This document shows positions 28,915-38,392 of a stretch of DNA of 64,000 bases, piece by piece. Position 1 is the first letter of the stretch. The number at the start of each line of letters is the position of its first letter. The DNA is from Paracoccus sediminicola (GTDB taxonomy: Bacteria > Pseudomonadota > Alphaproteobacteria > Rhodobacterales > Rhodobacteraceae): positions 3,092,501 through 3,156,500 of the forward strand of contig NZ_CP115768.1 of NCBI RefSeq assembly GCF_027912835.1, given 5' to 3'. A program made the translations under genes and the position numbers. Under the pieces are notes generated by a model, which worked only from the letters and a program-made list of their open reading frames with translations, ran no database searches and was not told the origin of the DNA.

Positions 28915-29787
28915 ATGGCCACGCGCCAGACTCAGGGCCTCGCCCGGCTCATGAACGCGCCCGCGATCATTCTGCTGCTGATCTGGATGATCGTCCCGCT
29001 GGGATTGACGCTGTTCTATTCGTTTCAGGATTTCCGCCTGCAATATTCGCCGACGCCCGAGGGATGGATCGGCTGGCTCAACTATGAATTCTTCGTCACC
29101 GATCCCGCATTCTGGGAAGCCATCGTCAACACGCTGGTCCTCGTGCTCGGCGTGCTGGTCATCACTGTCGGCGGCGGCATCCTGATCGCCATGCTGATCG
29201 ACAAGCCGATCTTCGGGCAGGGGATCGTGCGTATTCTGGTGATTTCGCCCTTCTTCGTCATGCCGCCGGTTGCGGCGCTGATCTGGAAGAACATGATCAT
29301 GCACCCCTCTTATGGCGTGCTGGCCGATGTGGCGCAGTTCCTCGGGGCCAGCCCGGTGGACTGGTTCGCGCAGTATCCGCTGTTTTCGATCATCCTGATC
29401 GTGGCCTGGCAATGGCTGCCCTTCGCGACGCTGATCCTGCTGACCTCGCTGCAATCTTTGGATGGCGAGCAGATGGAAGCGGCCGAGATGGACGGCGCAT
29501 CAGCGCTGAACCGCTTCCGCTATCTGACCTTGCCGCATATGTCGCGGGCGATCACCGTGGTCATCCTGATCCAGTCGATCTTCCTGCTCAGCATCTATGC
29601 CGAGATCCTGGTGACGACGGGTGGCGGGCCGGGCAATGCCTCGACCAACCTGACCTATCTGATCTATCGCGCCGCGCGGCTGGATTACGACGCGGGCATG
29701 GCCGCCGCCGGCGGGATCATCGCCGTCATCCTCGCCAATATCGTCGCCATCTTCCTTATGCGCGCCGTCGGCAAGAACCTGGACTGA
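28915..29787 (+). CDS. smoF: Polyol ABC transporter permease (MalF-like)
   Basis: A 290-residue inner-membrane permease with six predicted helices. The EAA loop that docks to the ATPase reads EAAEMDGASALNRFRYLTLPHM. The periplasmic loop after helix 1 is short, as usual for this subfamily. It pairs with SmoG. A GGAGGA site stands 8 nt before the start. Confidence 0.92.
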   Translation: MATRQTQGLARLMNAPAIILLLIWMIVPLGLTLFYSFQDFRLQYSPTPEGWIGWLNYEFFVTDPAFWEAIVNTLVLVLGVLVITVGGGILIAMLIDKPIFGQGIVRILVISPFFVMPPVAALIWKNMIMHPSYGVLADVAQFLGASPVDWFAQYPLFSIILIVAWQWLPFATLILLTSLQSLDGEQMEAAEMDGASALNRFRYLTLPHMSRAITVVILIQSIFLLSIYAEILVTTGGGPGNASTNLTYLIYRAARLDYDAGMAAAGGIIAVILANIVAIFLMRAVGKNLD

Positions 29788-29800
29788 GGGAGGAGAACTC

Positions 29801-30625
29801 ATGGCTCGTGCAGTCCCAACCCGCACCAAGGTCGGATGGACCATCGCCGCTTGGATCGTGGCGCTGCTGATCTTTTTCCCAATCCTCTACACCATCATCA
29901 CCAGCCTGAAGACCGAGCAGGAGGCGATTGCCGGGTTCGACCTGATCCCGTCCTTCACCTTCCAGAGCTATCAGGAGGTGCAGACCCAGAACGACTATGT
30001 CCGCCCCTTCATCAACTCGGTGGTGATCGCGGTCGGCTCGACGCTTCTGGCGCTGATCGTGGCGGTGCCCTCGGCCTGGGCGATGGCGTTTTCGCCCAGC
30101 AAGCACACCAAGAACATCCTGATGTGGATGCTGTCCACCAAGATGATGCCCGCCGTGGCGGTGCTGGTGCCGATCTATCTCATCTTTCTGCAGACGGGGC
30201 TGATGGACACAAGGATCGGGCTGGTCATCATCCTGATGCTGATGAACCTGCCGATCGTGGTCTGGATGCTCTACACCTATTTCCGCGAAATCCCCGGCGA
30301 GATCCTGGAGGCCGCGCGGATGGACGGTGCGACGCTGGGCCAGGAGATCGTGCATGTGCTCACGCCGATGGCGGTGCCGGGTATCGCCTCGACGGTGCTG
30401 CTGAACATCATCCTGGCATGGAACGAAGCGTTCTGGACGATCCAGCTCACCACCACGAATGCCGCGCCGCTGTCGGCCTTCATCGCATCCTTCTCCAGCC
30501 CGCAGGGTCTCTTCTGGGCAAAGCTCTCTGCCGCTTCGACCATGGCGATTGCGCCGATCCTGATCATGGGCTGGTTCAGCCAGAAACAACTCGTCCGTGG
30601 CCTGACCTTCGGCGCGGTGAAATAA
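29801..30625 (+). CDS. smoG: Polyol ABC transporter permease (MalG-like)
   Basis: A 274-residue permease with six predicted helices. The EAA loop is [21 protein letters not shown], and the C-terminus ends [12 protein letters not shown], the typical MalG-type tail. It begins 13 nt after smoF with a GGGAGGAG ribosome site. It pairs with SmoF and the SmoK dimer. Confidence 0.92.
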   Translation: MARAVPTRTKVGWTIAAWIVALLIFFPILYTIITSLKTEQEAIAGFDLIPSFTFQSYQEVQTQNDYVRPFINSVVIAVGSTLLALIVAVPSAWAMAFSPSKHTKNILMWMLSTKMMPAVAVLVPIYLIFLQTGLMDTRIGLVIILMLMNLPIVVWMLYTYFREIPGEILEAARMDGATLGQEIVHVLTPMAVPGIASTVLLNIILAWNEAFWTIQLTTTNAAPLSAFIASFSSPQGLFWAKLSAASTMAIAPILIMGWFSQKQLVRGLTFGAVK

Positions 30626-30638
30626 GGAGGAACGACAG

Positions 30639-31637
30639 ATGGGTTCCATCACGCTCAAGAATGTCCGCAAATCCTTCGGCGATGTCGAGGTCATCCCCGG
30701 TGTCGATCTTGAAATCAACGAGGGTGAGTTCGTCGTCTTCGTCGGTCCTTCTGGCTGCGGGAAATCCACCCTGCTGCGGCTCATCGCCGGGCTGGAGGAT
30801 GTGACCTCGGGTCAGATCCTGATCGACGGTCAGGACGTGACCCAGGCCGGTCCGGCCAGGCGCGGGCTGGCGATGGTGTTCCAGTCCTATGCGCTCTACC
30901 CGCATATGTCGGTGCGCAAGAACATCGCCTTTCCGCTGAAGATGGCAAAGATGCCCGAGGCCGAGCAGCAGGCCCGCGTCGAACGGGCCGCTAAGATCCT
31001 GAACCTTGACAGCTATCTGGACCGCAAGCCGGGCCAGCTTTCCGGCGGTCAGCGTCAGCGCGTCGCCATCGGGCGGGCCATCGTGCGCGAACCGGAAGCC
31101 TTCCTGTTCGATGAGCCGCTGTCGAATCTCGACGCCGCGCTGCGGGTCAATATGCGGGTAGAGATCAGCGATCTGCACAACAAGCTCGCCACGACGATGA
31201 TCTATGTCACCCACGATCAGGTCGAGGCGATGACCATGGCCGACAAGATCGTGGTGCTGCGCGCGGGCCGGATCGAACAGGTCGGCTCGCCGCTGGAACT
31301 CTATTCCAGCCCGGCCAACAAATTCGTCGGCGGCTTCATCGGCTCGCCCAACATGAACTTCATCGAGGGCGAGGCGGCCCAGCGCCATGGCGCGCATTCC
31401 ATCGGGGTGCGCCCCGAGCACTGGCAGATGTCGACCACTGACGGGGCGTTTGCCGGCACGGTCGGCGTGGCGGAACATCTCGGCTCGGACACGTTCCTGC
31501 ATGTCGATCTCGACAGCGGCGAACATGTCATCGCGCGGGCCGAGGGCGAGTTCCCGGTCAGCCATGGCGACCGGATCTGGCTCACCCCGGAAGAGGGCCG
31601 GATCTATCGCTTCGGTCAGGACGGTCTGGCTGCGTAG
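30639..31637 (+). CDS. smoK: Polyol ABC transporter ATP-binding protein (MalK-like)
   Basis: A 332-residue sugar-importer ATPase. Walker A is GPSGCGKST, signature [15 protein letters not shown], Walker [16 protein letters not shown], and the switch His is in THDQVEAMT. The C-terminal ~95 residues form the regulatory OB-fold domain (SIGVRPEHW region) but it is shorter than in E. coli MalK (371 residues), as usual for SmoK/UgpC-like proteins. An AAGGAGG ribosome site precedes the start. Confidence 0.94.
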   Translation: MGSITLKNVRKSFGDVEVIPGVDLEINEGEFVVFVGPSGCGKSTLLRLIAGLEDVTSGQILIDGQDVTQAGPARRGLAMVFQSYALYPHMSVRKNIAFPLKMAKMPEAEQQARVERAAKILNLDSYLDRKPGQLSGGQRQRVAIGRAIVREPEAFLFDEPLSNLDAALRVNMRVEISDLHNKLATTMIYVTHDQVEAMTMADKIVVLRAGRIEQVGSPLELYSSPANKFVGGFIGSPNMNFIEGEAAQRHGAHSIGVRPEHWQMSTTDGAFAGTVGVAEHLGSDTFLHVDLDSGEHVIARAEGEFPVSHGDRIWLTPEEGRIYRFGQDGLAA

Positions 31638-31659
31638 GGCCGGGCAGGGGGGCATCGCG

Positions 31660-32424
31660 ATGCGTTTGCAGGGGAAGACAACACTGATCACCGGGGCCGC
31701 GCGCGGCATCGGCCGGGCCTTTGCGGAAGCCTATCTGCGCGAGGGCGCGACGGTGGCCATCGCCGATATCGATGCCGAGGGCGTTCGCGCCGCGGCCTCG
31801 GAAATCGGAGCGCTGCCGGTGGTGATGGATGTGACCGACCAGCCGGGCATCGAGGCCGGGGTGGCAGAGGCTGCGGCGCGGATGGGCGGGATCGACATCC
31901 TCATCAACAACGCCGCCCTGTTCGATCTGGCCCCGATCACCGGGATCACCCGCGACAGCTATGACCGGCTGTTCTCGGTCAATGTCGCGGGGACGCTGTT
32001 CACCATGCAGGCCGTCGCCTGCCACATGATCGACACCGGCCGACGCGGCACCATCATCAACATGGCCTCGCAGGCGGGCAGGCGCGGCGAGCCTCTGGTC
32101 GCGGTCTATTGCGCGACCAAGGCCGCCGTCATCAGCCTGACGCAATCCGCCGGGCTGAACCTGATCGCCCACGGCATCAACGTCAACGCCATCGCGCCCG
32201 GCGTGGTCGATGGCGCGCACTGGGACGGCGTGGATGCCAAATTCGCCGAATATGAAAACAAGCCCCGCGGCCAGAAGAAGGCCGAGGTCGGTTCCGCCGT
32301 CCCCTATGGCCGCATGGGCACCGCCGAAGATCTGACCGGCATGGCGATTTTCCTCGCCACGCCCGAAGCCGATTACATCGTCGCCCAGTGTTTCAATGTG
32401 GACGGCGGAAACTGGATGAGCTGA
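31660..32424 (+). CDS. smoS: Sorbitol dehydrogenase (SDR family)
   Basis: A 254-residue short-chain dehydrogenase. It shows the cofactor motif TGAARGIG, the acidic ADID after beta-2 that selects NAD, NNAALF, the catalytic Ser in NMASQAG and YCATK. The sequence closely follows the crystallised R. sphaeroides SmoS, including APGVVDGAHWDGVDAKFAEYENKPRG and the C-terminal YIVAQCFNVDGGNWMS. It oxidises D-glucitol to D-fructose (and galactitol in the known enzyme). I start at 31660 (MRLQGKTTLITG), 22 nt after smoK. Confidence 0.95.
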   Translation: MRLQGKTTLITGAARGIGRAFAEAYLREGATVAIADIDAEGVRAAASEIGALPVVMDVTDQPGIEAGVAEAAARMGGIDILINNAALFDLAPITGITRDSYDRLFSVNVAGTLFTMQAVACHMIDTGRRGTIINMASQAGRRGEPLVAVYCATKAAVISLTQSAGLNLIAHGINVNAIAPGVVDGAHWDGVDAKFAEYENKPRGQKKAEVGSAVPYGRMGTAEDLTGMAIFLATPEADYIVAQCFNVDGGNWMS

Positions 32425-32425
32425 G

Positions 32426-33883
32426 ATGAAACTGAACAGCGCCAACCTGCCCGATCTGCCCGTCGCTACCCCGTCTTACGACCGGGCGGCGCTCAGCGGC
32501 GGGATTCTCCATTTCGGTCTCGGCAATTTTCACCGTGCCCATCAGGCGGTCTATCTCGACCGGCTGATGAATGCCGGGGCGGGTCATGATTTCGCCATTA
32601 TCGGCGCCGGGGTCATGCCCGCCGACGCGGCCGCGCGCGATATTCTCGCGTCACAGGATTTTCTTTACACGGTCGTGGAGCAATCCGCCGAGGCATCCGA
32701 TCCCCGCGTCATCGGCGCGCTGATCGGCTATCTCGCCCCCGGAGACCCGGACGCAGTCATTGCGCGTCTCGTGGATCCGGACACGAAGATTGCAAGCCTG
32801 ACCATCACCGAGGGCGGATATTTCATCGACGCCGCAACCGGACATTTCAACCCCGCCCATCCCGCAATCGTGGCGGACGGACAGAACCCTGCATCTCCCG
32901 GCACGGTGTTCGGTCTGTTGGTCGCGGGGTTGAAGGCGCGGCGTGATGCGGGAATTCCTCCCTTCACCGTCATGTCATGTGACAACATTCCCCATAACGG
33001 CGTCATCGCACGCGAGGCCGTCGTCGAAACCGCCCGCCTCTCCGACCCGGAGCTGGCCGCGTGGATCGAGGGGCATGTTGCCTTCCCCAATGGCATGGTG
33101 GACCGCATCACGCCCGCCACCTCGGATCGCGAACGCGCTCTCATCCGGGAAATGGGGGTCGAGGATGGCAGCCCCGTCTTCTGCGAGGATTTCATTCAGT
33201 GGGTGCTCGAGGACAACTTCCCTGCCGGACGCCCGGCCCTGGAAGATGTCGGCGTCGAATTCGTTGAGGACGTCACCCCCTATGAGCTGATGAAGATCCG
33301 CATCCTCAATGGCGGCCATGCCGTGATGGCCTATCCCGCCGGGCTGATGGATATCCATTTCGTCCATGAGGCGATGGAAAACGAATTCGTGCGCGGGTTT
33401 CTGGACAAGATCGAACAGGAAGAGATCATCCCCGCCGTCCCGCCCGTGCCCAATACCGACCTTCAGGCCTATTTCGCCAAGGTCAAGAAACGCTGCGCCA
33501 ATCCCAAGATCGGCGACACCGTGCGCAGGCTGTGCCTCGACGGCTCGAATCGGCAGCCGAAATTCATCGTGCCGACCATCGCCGATCGCATCGCGGCGGG
33601 GCAGGGGATCGAGGGGCTGGCGCTCGAATCGGCGCTCTGGTGCCGCTATTGCGCCGGAACCACCGACTCGGGCGCCGAGATCGCACCCAACGACCCGAAC
33701 TGGGAACGCCTGACCAAAGCCGCGCAGGCGGCGCGCAATTCGCCCGGACACTGGCTCGGCATGTCCGAGATCTACGGCGATGTCGGCAAGAATCCCGTTT
33801 TCGCAGAGGCGTTTTCGCGCTGGCTGACCGCGCTCTGGGCTGACGGAACCGAGGCCACGCTGTGCCGTTACCTCGACACATGA
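32426..33883 (+). CDS. mtlK: Mannitol 2-dehydrogenase
   Basis: A 485-residue polyol-specific long-chain dehydrogenase. The N-terminal cofactor region begins GGILHFGLGNFHRAHQAVY, and the catalytic block is KIRILNGGHAVMAYPAG with the Lys-Asn-His arrangement of the family. It converts D-mannitol to D-fructose and, in the R. sphaeroides enzyme, D-arabitol to D-xylulose, which explains the xylulokinase at the end of the operon. The start follows the smoS stop by 1 nt, and the end overlaps the HAD gene by ATGA. Confidence 0.95.
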   Translation: MKLNSANLPDLPVATPSYDRAALSGGILHFGLGNFHRAHQAVYLDRLMNAGAGHDFAIIGAGVMPADAAARDILASQDFLYTVVEQSAEASDPRVIGALIGYLAPGDPDAVIARLVDPDTKIASLTITEGGYFIDAATGHFNPAHPAIVADGQNPASPGTVFGLLVAGLKARRDAGIPPFTVMSCDNIPHNGVIAREAVVETARLSDPELAAWIEGHVAFPNGMVDRITPATSDRERALIREMGVEDGSPVFCEDFIQWVLEDNFPAGRPALEDVGVEFVEDVTPYELMKIRILNGGHAVMAYPAGLMDIHFVHEAMENEFVRGFLDKIEQEEIIPAVPPVPNTDLQAYFAKVKKRCANPKIGDTVRRLCLDGSNRQPKFIVPTIADRIAAGQGIEGLALESALWCRYCAGTTDSGAEIAPNDPNWERLTKAAQAARNSPGHWLGMSEIYGDVGKNPVFAEAFSRWLTALWADGTEATLCRYLDT

Positions 33884-34548
33884 CGGCATTTATCTTTGAT
33901 TGCGACGGGGTGCTCGTCGATAGCGAAACCCTCTCGGTGACCGAGCTCGGGCGCAGCTTGCGGCTTGCCGGGGCGCGGATCACCGATGCCGAGATATTCA
34001 CCCGCATGATCGGCCGCCCCATCGCTGAAATCGTCAGCATCGTGGCGCGCGAACATGGCACCGACGCAACGCCGTTTCTGCCCGAATTTCGCACCCGGCT
34101 TGCCGCACGTTTCGAGGACGAGCTGAGGGCGCTGCCCGGCATGGCCGAGGCGCTGGCCAAGCTGCCGGGCGGACCAAAGGCGGTCGCGTCCTCGTCGACC
34201 CTGCCGCGGCTGGCGCAGACGCTGAAACTCACCGGGCTGTGGGACCATTTCGCCCCGCATGTCTATTCGGCGACCCAGGTGGCGCGCGGCAAACCCGCGC
34301 CGGACCTGTTCCTGTTCGCCGCCGAACGGCTGGGCGTGGCACCCCGCGACTGCATCGTGATCGAGGACAGCCCCGCCGGGATCGAGGCCGCTCAGGCCGC
34401 CGGGATGCGCGTCGTCGCGCTGACCGGCGGCAGCCATGCCGAGGCATCGGGGCTGGAGATCCGGGTGCGGGCGCTTTCTCCCGATGCGGTCATTGCGGCG
34501 GCAGAGGAATTGCCTGAAACTCTGCGTGGGATGATGACCACAGTCTGA
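33880..34548 (+). CDS. HAD-superfamily phosphatase (subfamily IA)
   Basis: A 222-residue cytoplasmic HAD hydrolase. Motif I is IFDCDGVLVDSE with both Asp residues, motif II the SSTLPRL segment, motif III Lys in ARGKPAPDLFL, and motif IV VIEDSPAGIEAAQAAGM. The cap is the alpha-helical beta-phosphoglucomutase/phosphoglycolate phosphatase type. Within the polyol operon it probably dephosphorylates a sugar or polyol phosphate side product; the substrate is unknown. It starts inside the mtlK stop (ATGA overlap). Confidence 0.9.
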   Translation: MTAFIFDCDGVLVDSETLSVTELGRSLRLAGARITDAEIFTRMIGRPIAEIVSIVAREHGTDATPFLPEFRTRLAARFEDELRALPGMAEALAKLPGGPKAVASSSTLPRLAQTLKLTGLWDHFAPHVYSATQVARGKPAPDLFLFAAERLGVAPRDCIVIEDSPAGIEAAQAAGMRVVALTGGSHAEASGLEIRVRALSPDAVIAAAEELPETLRGMMTTV

Positions 34549-34560
34549 GCAGGGGCGCGC

Positions 34561-35991
34561 ATGTATCTCGGGATCGACCTCGGCACTTCCGGGGTAAAGC
34601 TGTTGCTGATCGACGGAGATCAGCGCGTGACCGGCGTGGCGACCGGGCCTCTTTCAGTGTCGCGCCCGCAGACCGGCTGGTCCGAACAGGACCCCGCCGA
34701 CTGGCTGAAGGCGACGCGCGGCGCGATGGCCGATCTTGCCCGGAACCGCGATCTTTCCGCGGTGCGGGGCATCGGCCTTTCCGGCCAGATGCATGGCGCG
34801 GTGGTTCTCGACGACGCGCTGGACGTCATCCGCCCGGCGATCCTCTGGAACGATTCGCGCAGCTATGAGCAGGCGGCGCGACTGGATGCCGACCCCGATT
34901 TCCGCGCCATTTCCGGCAATATCGTCTTTCCCGGCTTCACCGCGCCCAAGCTGGTCTGGATGGCCGAACAGGAACCGGAACACTTCGCCCGCATCCGCAC
35001 CGTGCTGCTGCCCAAGGATTATCTGCGGCTCTGGCTCACCACCGAGCTTGTCTCCGAGATGTCGGATGCCGCCGGGACGAGCTGGCTCGATGTCGGGGCG
35101 CGGGCATGGTCCGACCGCCTGCTGGACAAGACCGGAATGCGCCGCGACCAGATGCCGGCGCTGATCGAGGGCAACGAGGTCTCGGGCCGTCTGCGTCCCG
35201 GCATCGCGGCCGAGCTGGGGCTGCCGCCCGGCATCCCCGTCGCAGGCGGGGCCGGCGACAATGCCGCCACCGCCATCGGGGCCGCCACCGTGATCGAGGG
35301 GCAGGGCTTTGTCTCGCTCGGCACTTCGGGCGTGCTCTTTGCCGCGACCGACCGTTATTCGCCGCGCCCCGAAAGCGCTGTCCACACCTTCTGTCACGCG
35401 CTGCCCGGGCGCTGGCAGCAGATGGGGGTGATCCTGTCAGCCTCCGCCGCGATGAGCTGGTGGTCCACCGTCTCGGGCCGCGAACCTGCCGATCTGACCG
35501 CCGAGCTCGGTCCCGATCTGCGCGCGCCGGGGCGGGTCAGCTTCCTGCCCTATCTCTCGGGCGAGCGCACCCCGCACAACAATGCCCGCGCCCGCGCCAG
35601 CTTCCACGGTCTTTCGGCGCGCAGCGACCGCGCGCAAATGACTCAGGCGGTGATGGAGGGCGTGGCCTTCGCCTTCGCCGACAGCCTCGCCGCTCTGCGC
35701 GAGGCGGGGGCCGACCCGCGATCTCTGCTGGCGCTTGGCGGCGGGGCGCGGTCGCAATACTGGCTGAAAGCGGTGGCGACCGCGCTCGATCTGCCGGTGC
35801 AGCTTCCTGAAAGCGGCGATTTCGGCGCCGCCTTCGGGGCCGCCCGGCTGGGGCTGATGGCGGCGACGGGCGCCGATCCGGCGGCCATCTGCACCCCGCC
35901 TGCCATCTCGGCCGAGATCCGGCCCGACCCCGCCCTGCGCGACGATTTCGCCGCCGCGCTGGAACGGTTCCGCGCCCTTTATCGCGGCTAG
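34561..35991 (+). CDS. xylB: Xylulokinase
   Basis: A 476-residue FGGY-family carbohydrate kinase. It shows GIDLGTSGVKLLLID, the GLSGQMHG signature specific to xylulokinases, NDSRS, the catalytic Asp in GGAGDNAATAIG, and C-terminal LALGGGARSQYWL. It phosphorylates D-xylulose to xylulose 5-phosphate for the pentose phosphate pathway, fitting arabitol or xylitol oxidation by the upstream dehydrogenases. It ends 7 nt before the convergent mur gene. Confidence 0.95.
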   Translation: MYLGIDLGTSGVKLLLIDGDQRVTGVATGPLSVSRPQTGWSEQDPADWLKATRGAMADLARNRDLSAVRGIGLSGQMHGAVVLDDALDVIRPAILWNDSRSYEQAARLDADPDFRAISGNIVFPGFTAPKLVWMAEQEPEHFARIRTVLLPKDYLRLWLTTELVSEMSDAAGTSWLDVGARAWSDRLLDKTGMRRDQMPALIEGNEVSGRLRPGIAAELGLPPGIPVAGGAGDNAATAIGAATVIEGQGFVSLGTSGVLFAATDRYSPRPESAVHTFCHALPGRWQQMGVILSASAAMSWWSTVSGREPADLTAELGPDLRAPGRVSFLPYLSGERTPHNNARARASFHGLSARSDRAQMTQAVMEGVAFAFADSLAALREAGADPRSLLALGGGARSQYWLKAVATALDLPVQLPESGDFGAAFGAARLGLMAATGADPAAICTPPAISAEIRPDPALRDDFAAALERFRALYRG

Positions 35992-35998
35992 GGGCTGC

Positions 35999-36421
35999 TC
36001 AGTCGCGGCGGATCTTGCGGGCGCGGATCAGCGTGTGCTGGCTGACGATTTCATATCCCAGGCGCATGGCAAGCTCGGCCCGAAGCCGGTTGATCTCATC
36101 GCTGGCCAGCTCGATCATCTCGCCCGTGTCGATATCGACGATATGGTCATGTTCGGCCACCGGCGCGATCTCATAGCGGGCCGGCTCGTTCTCGAAGGAC
36201 AGCTTGCGGATCAGACCGGCCTCTTCCAGCGTCGAAATGGTGCGATAGACCGTCGCCAGAGATACCGAATCATCGGCCTCGCGCGCACGGTTCAGAAGTT
36301 CGTCGGCATTGGGGTGATCGACGGCATCCATCAGGATCGACAGCAGCACCAGACGCTGCTGCGTCACGCGCAGCCCGGCCTCGCGCAGCGCCTTGGCGAA
36401 ATCAGTATTCTCTGCGCTCAT
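35999..36421 (-). CDS. mur: Fur-family regulator, manganese-responsive (Mur) type
   Basis: A 140-residue Fur-superfamily repressor. The N-terminal winged helix contains LRVTQQRLVLLSILMDA and SLATVYRTISTLEEAGLI. The dimerisation domain has the metal-site segment EHDHIVDIDTGEMIEL. The Cys pairs that bind structural zinc in many Fur proteins are absent, as in alphaproteobacterial Mur/Fur. It diverges from sitABCD with 139 bp between starts, the usual location of Mur, so control of manganese import is the most likely function (inference from context). Confidence 0.88.
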   Translation of the reverse strand: MSAENTDFAKALREAGLRVTQQRLVLLSILMDAVDHPNADELLNRAREADDSVSLATVYRTISTLEEAGLIRKLSFENEPARYEIAPVAEHDHIVDIDTGEMIELASDEINRLRAELAMRLGYEIVSQHTLIRARKIRRD

Positions 36422-36504
36422 GACCCTGTCCGCAATTGCCGTGTCCCCGGTCTAGCGGCTGCGCGGCGTTGTGACAAGGAGATGCGACTGCCTCTCATTT
36501 GCGC

Positions 36505-36533
36505 TTGACTATTGCGAATGAATTGCATTTACA
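36505..36533 (+). promoter_or_regulatory. sitA promoter with embedded Mur/Fur-like palindrome
   Basis: -35 TTGACT (36505-36510) and -10-like TTTACA (36528-36533) are 17 bp apart. Between them lies a 7-1-7 imperfect palindrome TGCGAAT-G-AATTGCA (36513-36527), with five of seven arm positions symmetrical. This is Fur-box geometry, with an operator that would occlude RNA polymerase. Binding by the adjacent Mur is inference. Confidence 0.55.
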
Positions 36534-36560
36534 GAAGCCAACGCAATCAGGGGAACCCGC

Positions 36561-37481
36561 ATGGCGCGACCGACCGCTTTGTCCAACTGGCTTGCCGCCG
36601 CGCTGCTGATGGCAGGGCAGGCGACGGCGCAACAGGCGGCGCAGGACAGTGACCGGCTGAAAGTGGTGACCACCTTCACCGTGCTGGCCGAGATGGCGCA
36701 GAACGTCGCGGGCGAGGCGGCGGATGTGGTCTCGATCACCAAGCCCGGCGCCGAGATCCACGGCTATCAGCCGACTCCGCGCGATTTCGTCCGCACCGAG
36801 GGCGCGGATCTGATCCTGCGCAACGGCATGAATCTGGAAATCTGGTTCGAGCAGTTCCTCGCCAATCTCGGCGACATCCCCTCGGTAACGCTGACCGACG
36901 GCATCACTCCGATCCCGGTCGCGCAGGGCGCCTATCAGGGCAATCCGAACCCGCATGCGTGGATGGGGATCGAGACCGGGCTGATCTATATCGACAATAT
37001 CGCTGCAGCGTTTGGCGATCACGACCCGGCCAATGCCGCGACCTATCTCGCCAATGCCGACGACTATAAGCAGCGCCTCCGGGCCGAGATCGGCCCGATC
37101 CGCGACCGCATTCTGGCGCTGCCCGAGGATCGCCGCTATCTGGTCACCTGCGAGGGCGCGTTTTCCTATCTCGCCCGCGATTTCGGCCTGCAAGAGCTTT
37201 ATCTCTGGCCGATGAACGCCGACCGCATGGGCACGCCCCAGCAGATCCGCAGCGTGATCGACGGGGTGCGCGACAATTCCATTCCCACCGTGTTCTGCGA
37301 AAGCACGGTCAACACCGCGCCCGCCCGCCAGATCGCCCGCGAAACCGGGACGCATTACGGGGGCGAGCTTTATGTGGACAGTCTCTCGGCCCCGGACGGG
37401 CCGGTCCCGACCTATCTCGACCTGTTGCGCGTCACTGCGGAAACCATCGCCGACGGGCTGGAAGACGGAGCCGGATCATGA
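36561..37481 (+). CDS. sitA: Manganese ABC transporter substrate-binding protein
   Basis: A 306-residue cluster A-I metal receptor. An N-terminal hydrophobic signal ends near GQATAQQ. The four expected metal ligands are present: His in [13 protein letters not shown], His in NPNPHAWM, Glu in TCEGAFSYL and Asp in YVDSLS. This His-His-Glu-Asp set favours Mn over Zn. It delivers Mn(II) to SitCD in the membrane. Its last four bases overlap sitB. It is likely repressed by Mur under Mn-replete conditions. Confidence 0.94.
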   Translation: MARPTALSNWLAAALLMAGQATAQQAAQDSDRLKVVTTFTVLAEMAQNVAGEAADVVSITKPGAEIHGYQPTPRDFVRTEGADLILRNGMNLEIWFEQFLANLGDIPSVTLTDGITPIPVAQGAYQGNPNPHAWMGIETGLIYIDNIAAAFGDHDPANAATYLANADDYKQRLRAEIGPIRDRILALPEDRRYLVTCEGAFSYLARDFGLQELYLWPMNADRMGTPQQIRSVIDGVRDNSIPTVFCESTVNTAPARQIARETGTHYGGELYVDSLSAPDGPVPTYLDLLRVTAETIADGLEDGAGS

Positions 37482-38392
37482 AGCATTACGACGACTCCCC
37501 AGAGGGCGGAATCAGCGCCCGTGACGTGACCGTCACCTATCGCAACGGCCATACCGCGCTGCGCCATGCCAGCTTCGCCATCCCGCGCGGCACGGTCACC
37601 GCGCTGGTCGGGGTAAACGGGGCGGGCAAATCGACGCTGTTCAAGGCGATCATGGGTTTTGTCCCAGAGGCCGCCGGAGAGATCCGCCTGCTGGGAATTC
37701 CCGTGCGCGAGGCGTTGAAACGCAATCTCGTGGCCTATGTCCCGCAATCCGAGGAGGTCGACTGGTCCTTCCCTGTGCTGGTCGAGGATGTGGTGATGAT
37801 GGGCCGCTATGGGAAGATGAATTTCCTGCGCATCCCGTCGAAGGCCGATCACATGGCCGTCGAGGCTGCGCTTGCTCGCGTCAACATGCAGGATTACCGC
37901 CACCGCCAGATCGGAGAGCTGTCCGGTGGCCAAAAGAAGCGCGTTTTCCTGGCGCGCGCGCTGGCGCAGGATGGGCAGGTCATCCTGCTGGACGAGCCCT
38001 TTACCGGCGTCGATGTGAAGACCGAGGAGCAGATCATCCGCCTGCTGGGCGAGCTGCGCGACGAAGGCCGGGTGATGCTGGTCTCGACCCATAATCTCGG
38101 CTCGGTGCCCGAGTTCTGCGACCGCGTGGTACTCATCAAGGGCACGGTGCTGGAATACGGCCCGACCGAGACCACCTTCACCCATGCCAATCTGGAAAAA
38201 GCGTTCGGCGGCGTGCTGCGGCATTTCACGCTGGGCGGAGACACGCTGCATGACGATGACGACGCCCGCGCGGTGACGATCTATTCCGACGATGAGCGCC
38301 CGCTGGTCCATTACGGCGAACAGATGCAGCGCCGCGACGAGGCCGCGAGCGACGCCGCGCGCCTCCGCGACGCTGAAGGCGGTTCAGAATGA
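37478..38392 (+). CDS. sitB: Manganese ABC transporter ATP-binding protein
   Basis: A 304-residue ATPase. Walker A is GVNGAGKST, signature [15 protein letters not shown], Walker [13 protein letters not shown] and switch His in STHNLGS. The region [29 protein letters not shown] is typical of Mn/Fe importers. The C-terminal ~55 residues are charged and extend beyond the core fold. It overlaps sitA and sitC by ATGA. Confidence 0.94.
   Translation: MKHYDDSPEGGISARDVTVTYRNGHTALRHASFAIPRGTVTALVGVNGAGKSTLFKAIMGFVPEAAGEIRLLGIPVREALKRNLVAYVPQSEEVDWSFPVLVEDVVMMGRYGKMNFLRIPSKADHMAVEAALARVNMQDYRHRQIGELSGGQKKRVFLARALAQDGQVILLDEPFTGVDVKTEEQIIRLLGELRDEGRVMLVSTHNLGSVPEFCDRVVLIKGTVLEYGPTETTFTHANLEKAFGGVLRHFTLGGDTLHDDDDARAVTIYSDDERPLVHYGEQMQRRDEAASDAARLRDAEGGSE

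Noticed and set aside
26442..28922. An 826-codon minus-strand frame that would fuse the SorC regulator to extra N-terminal sequence
   Set aside because: The extension beyond 27383 is antisense to smoE. The regulator's HTH starts right after the ATG at 27383.
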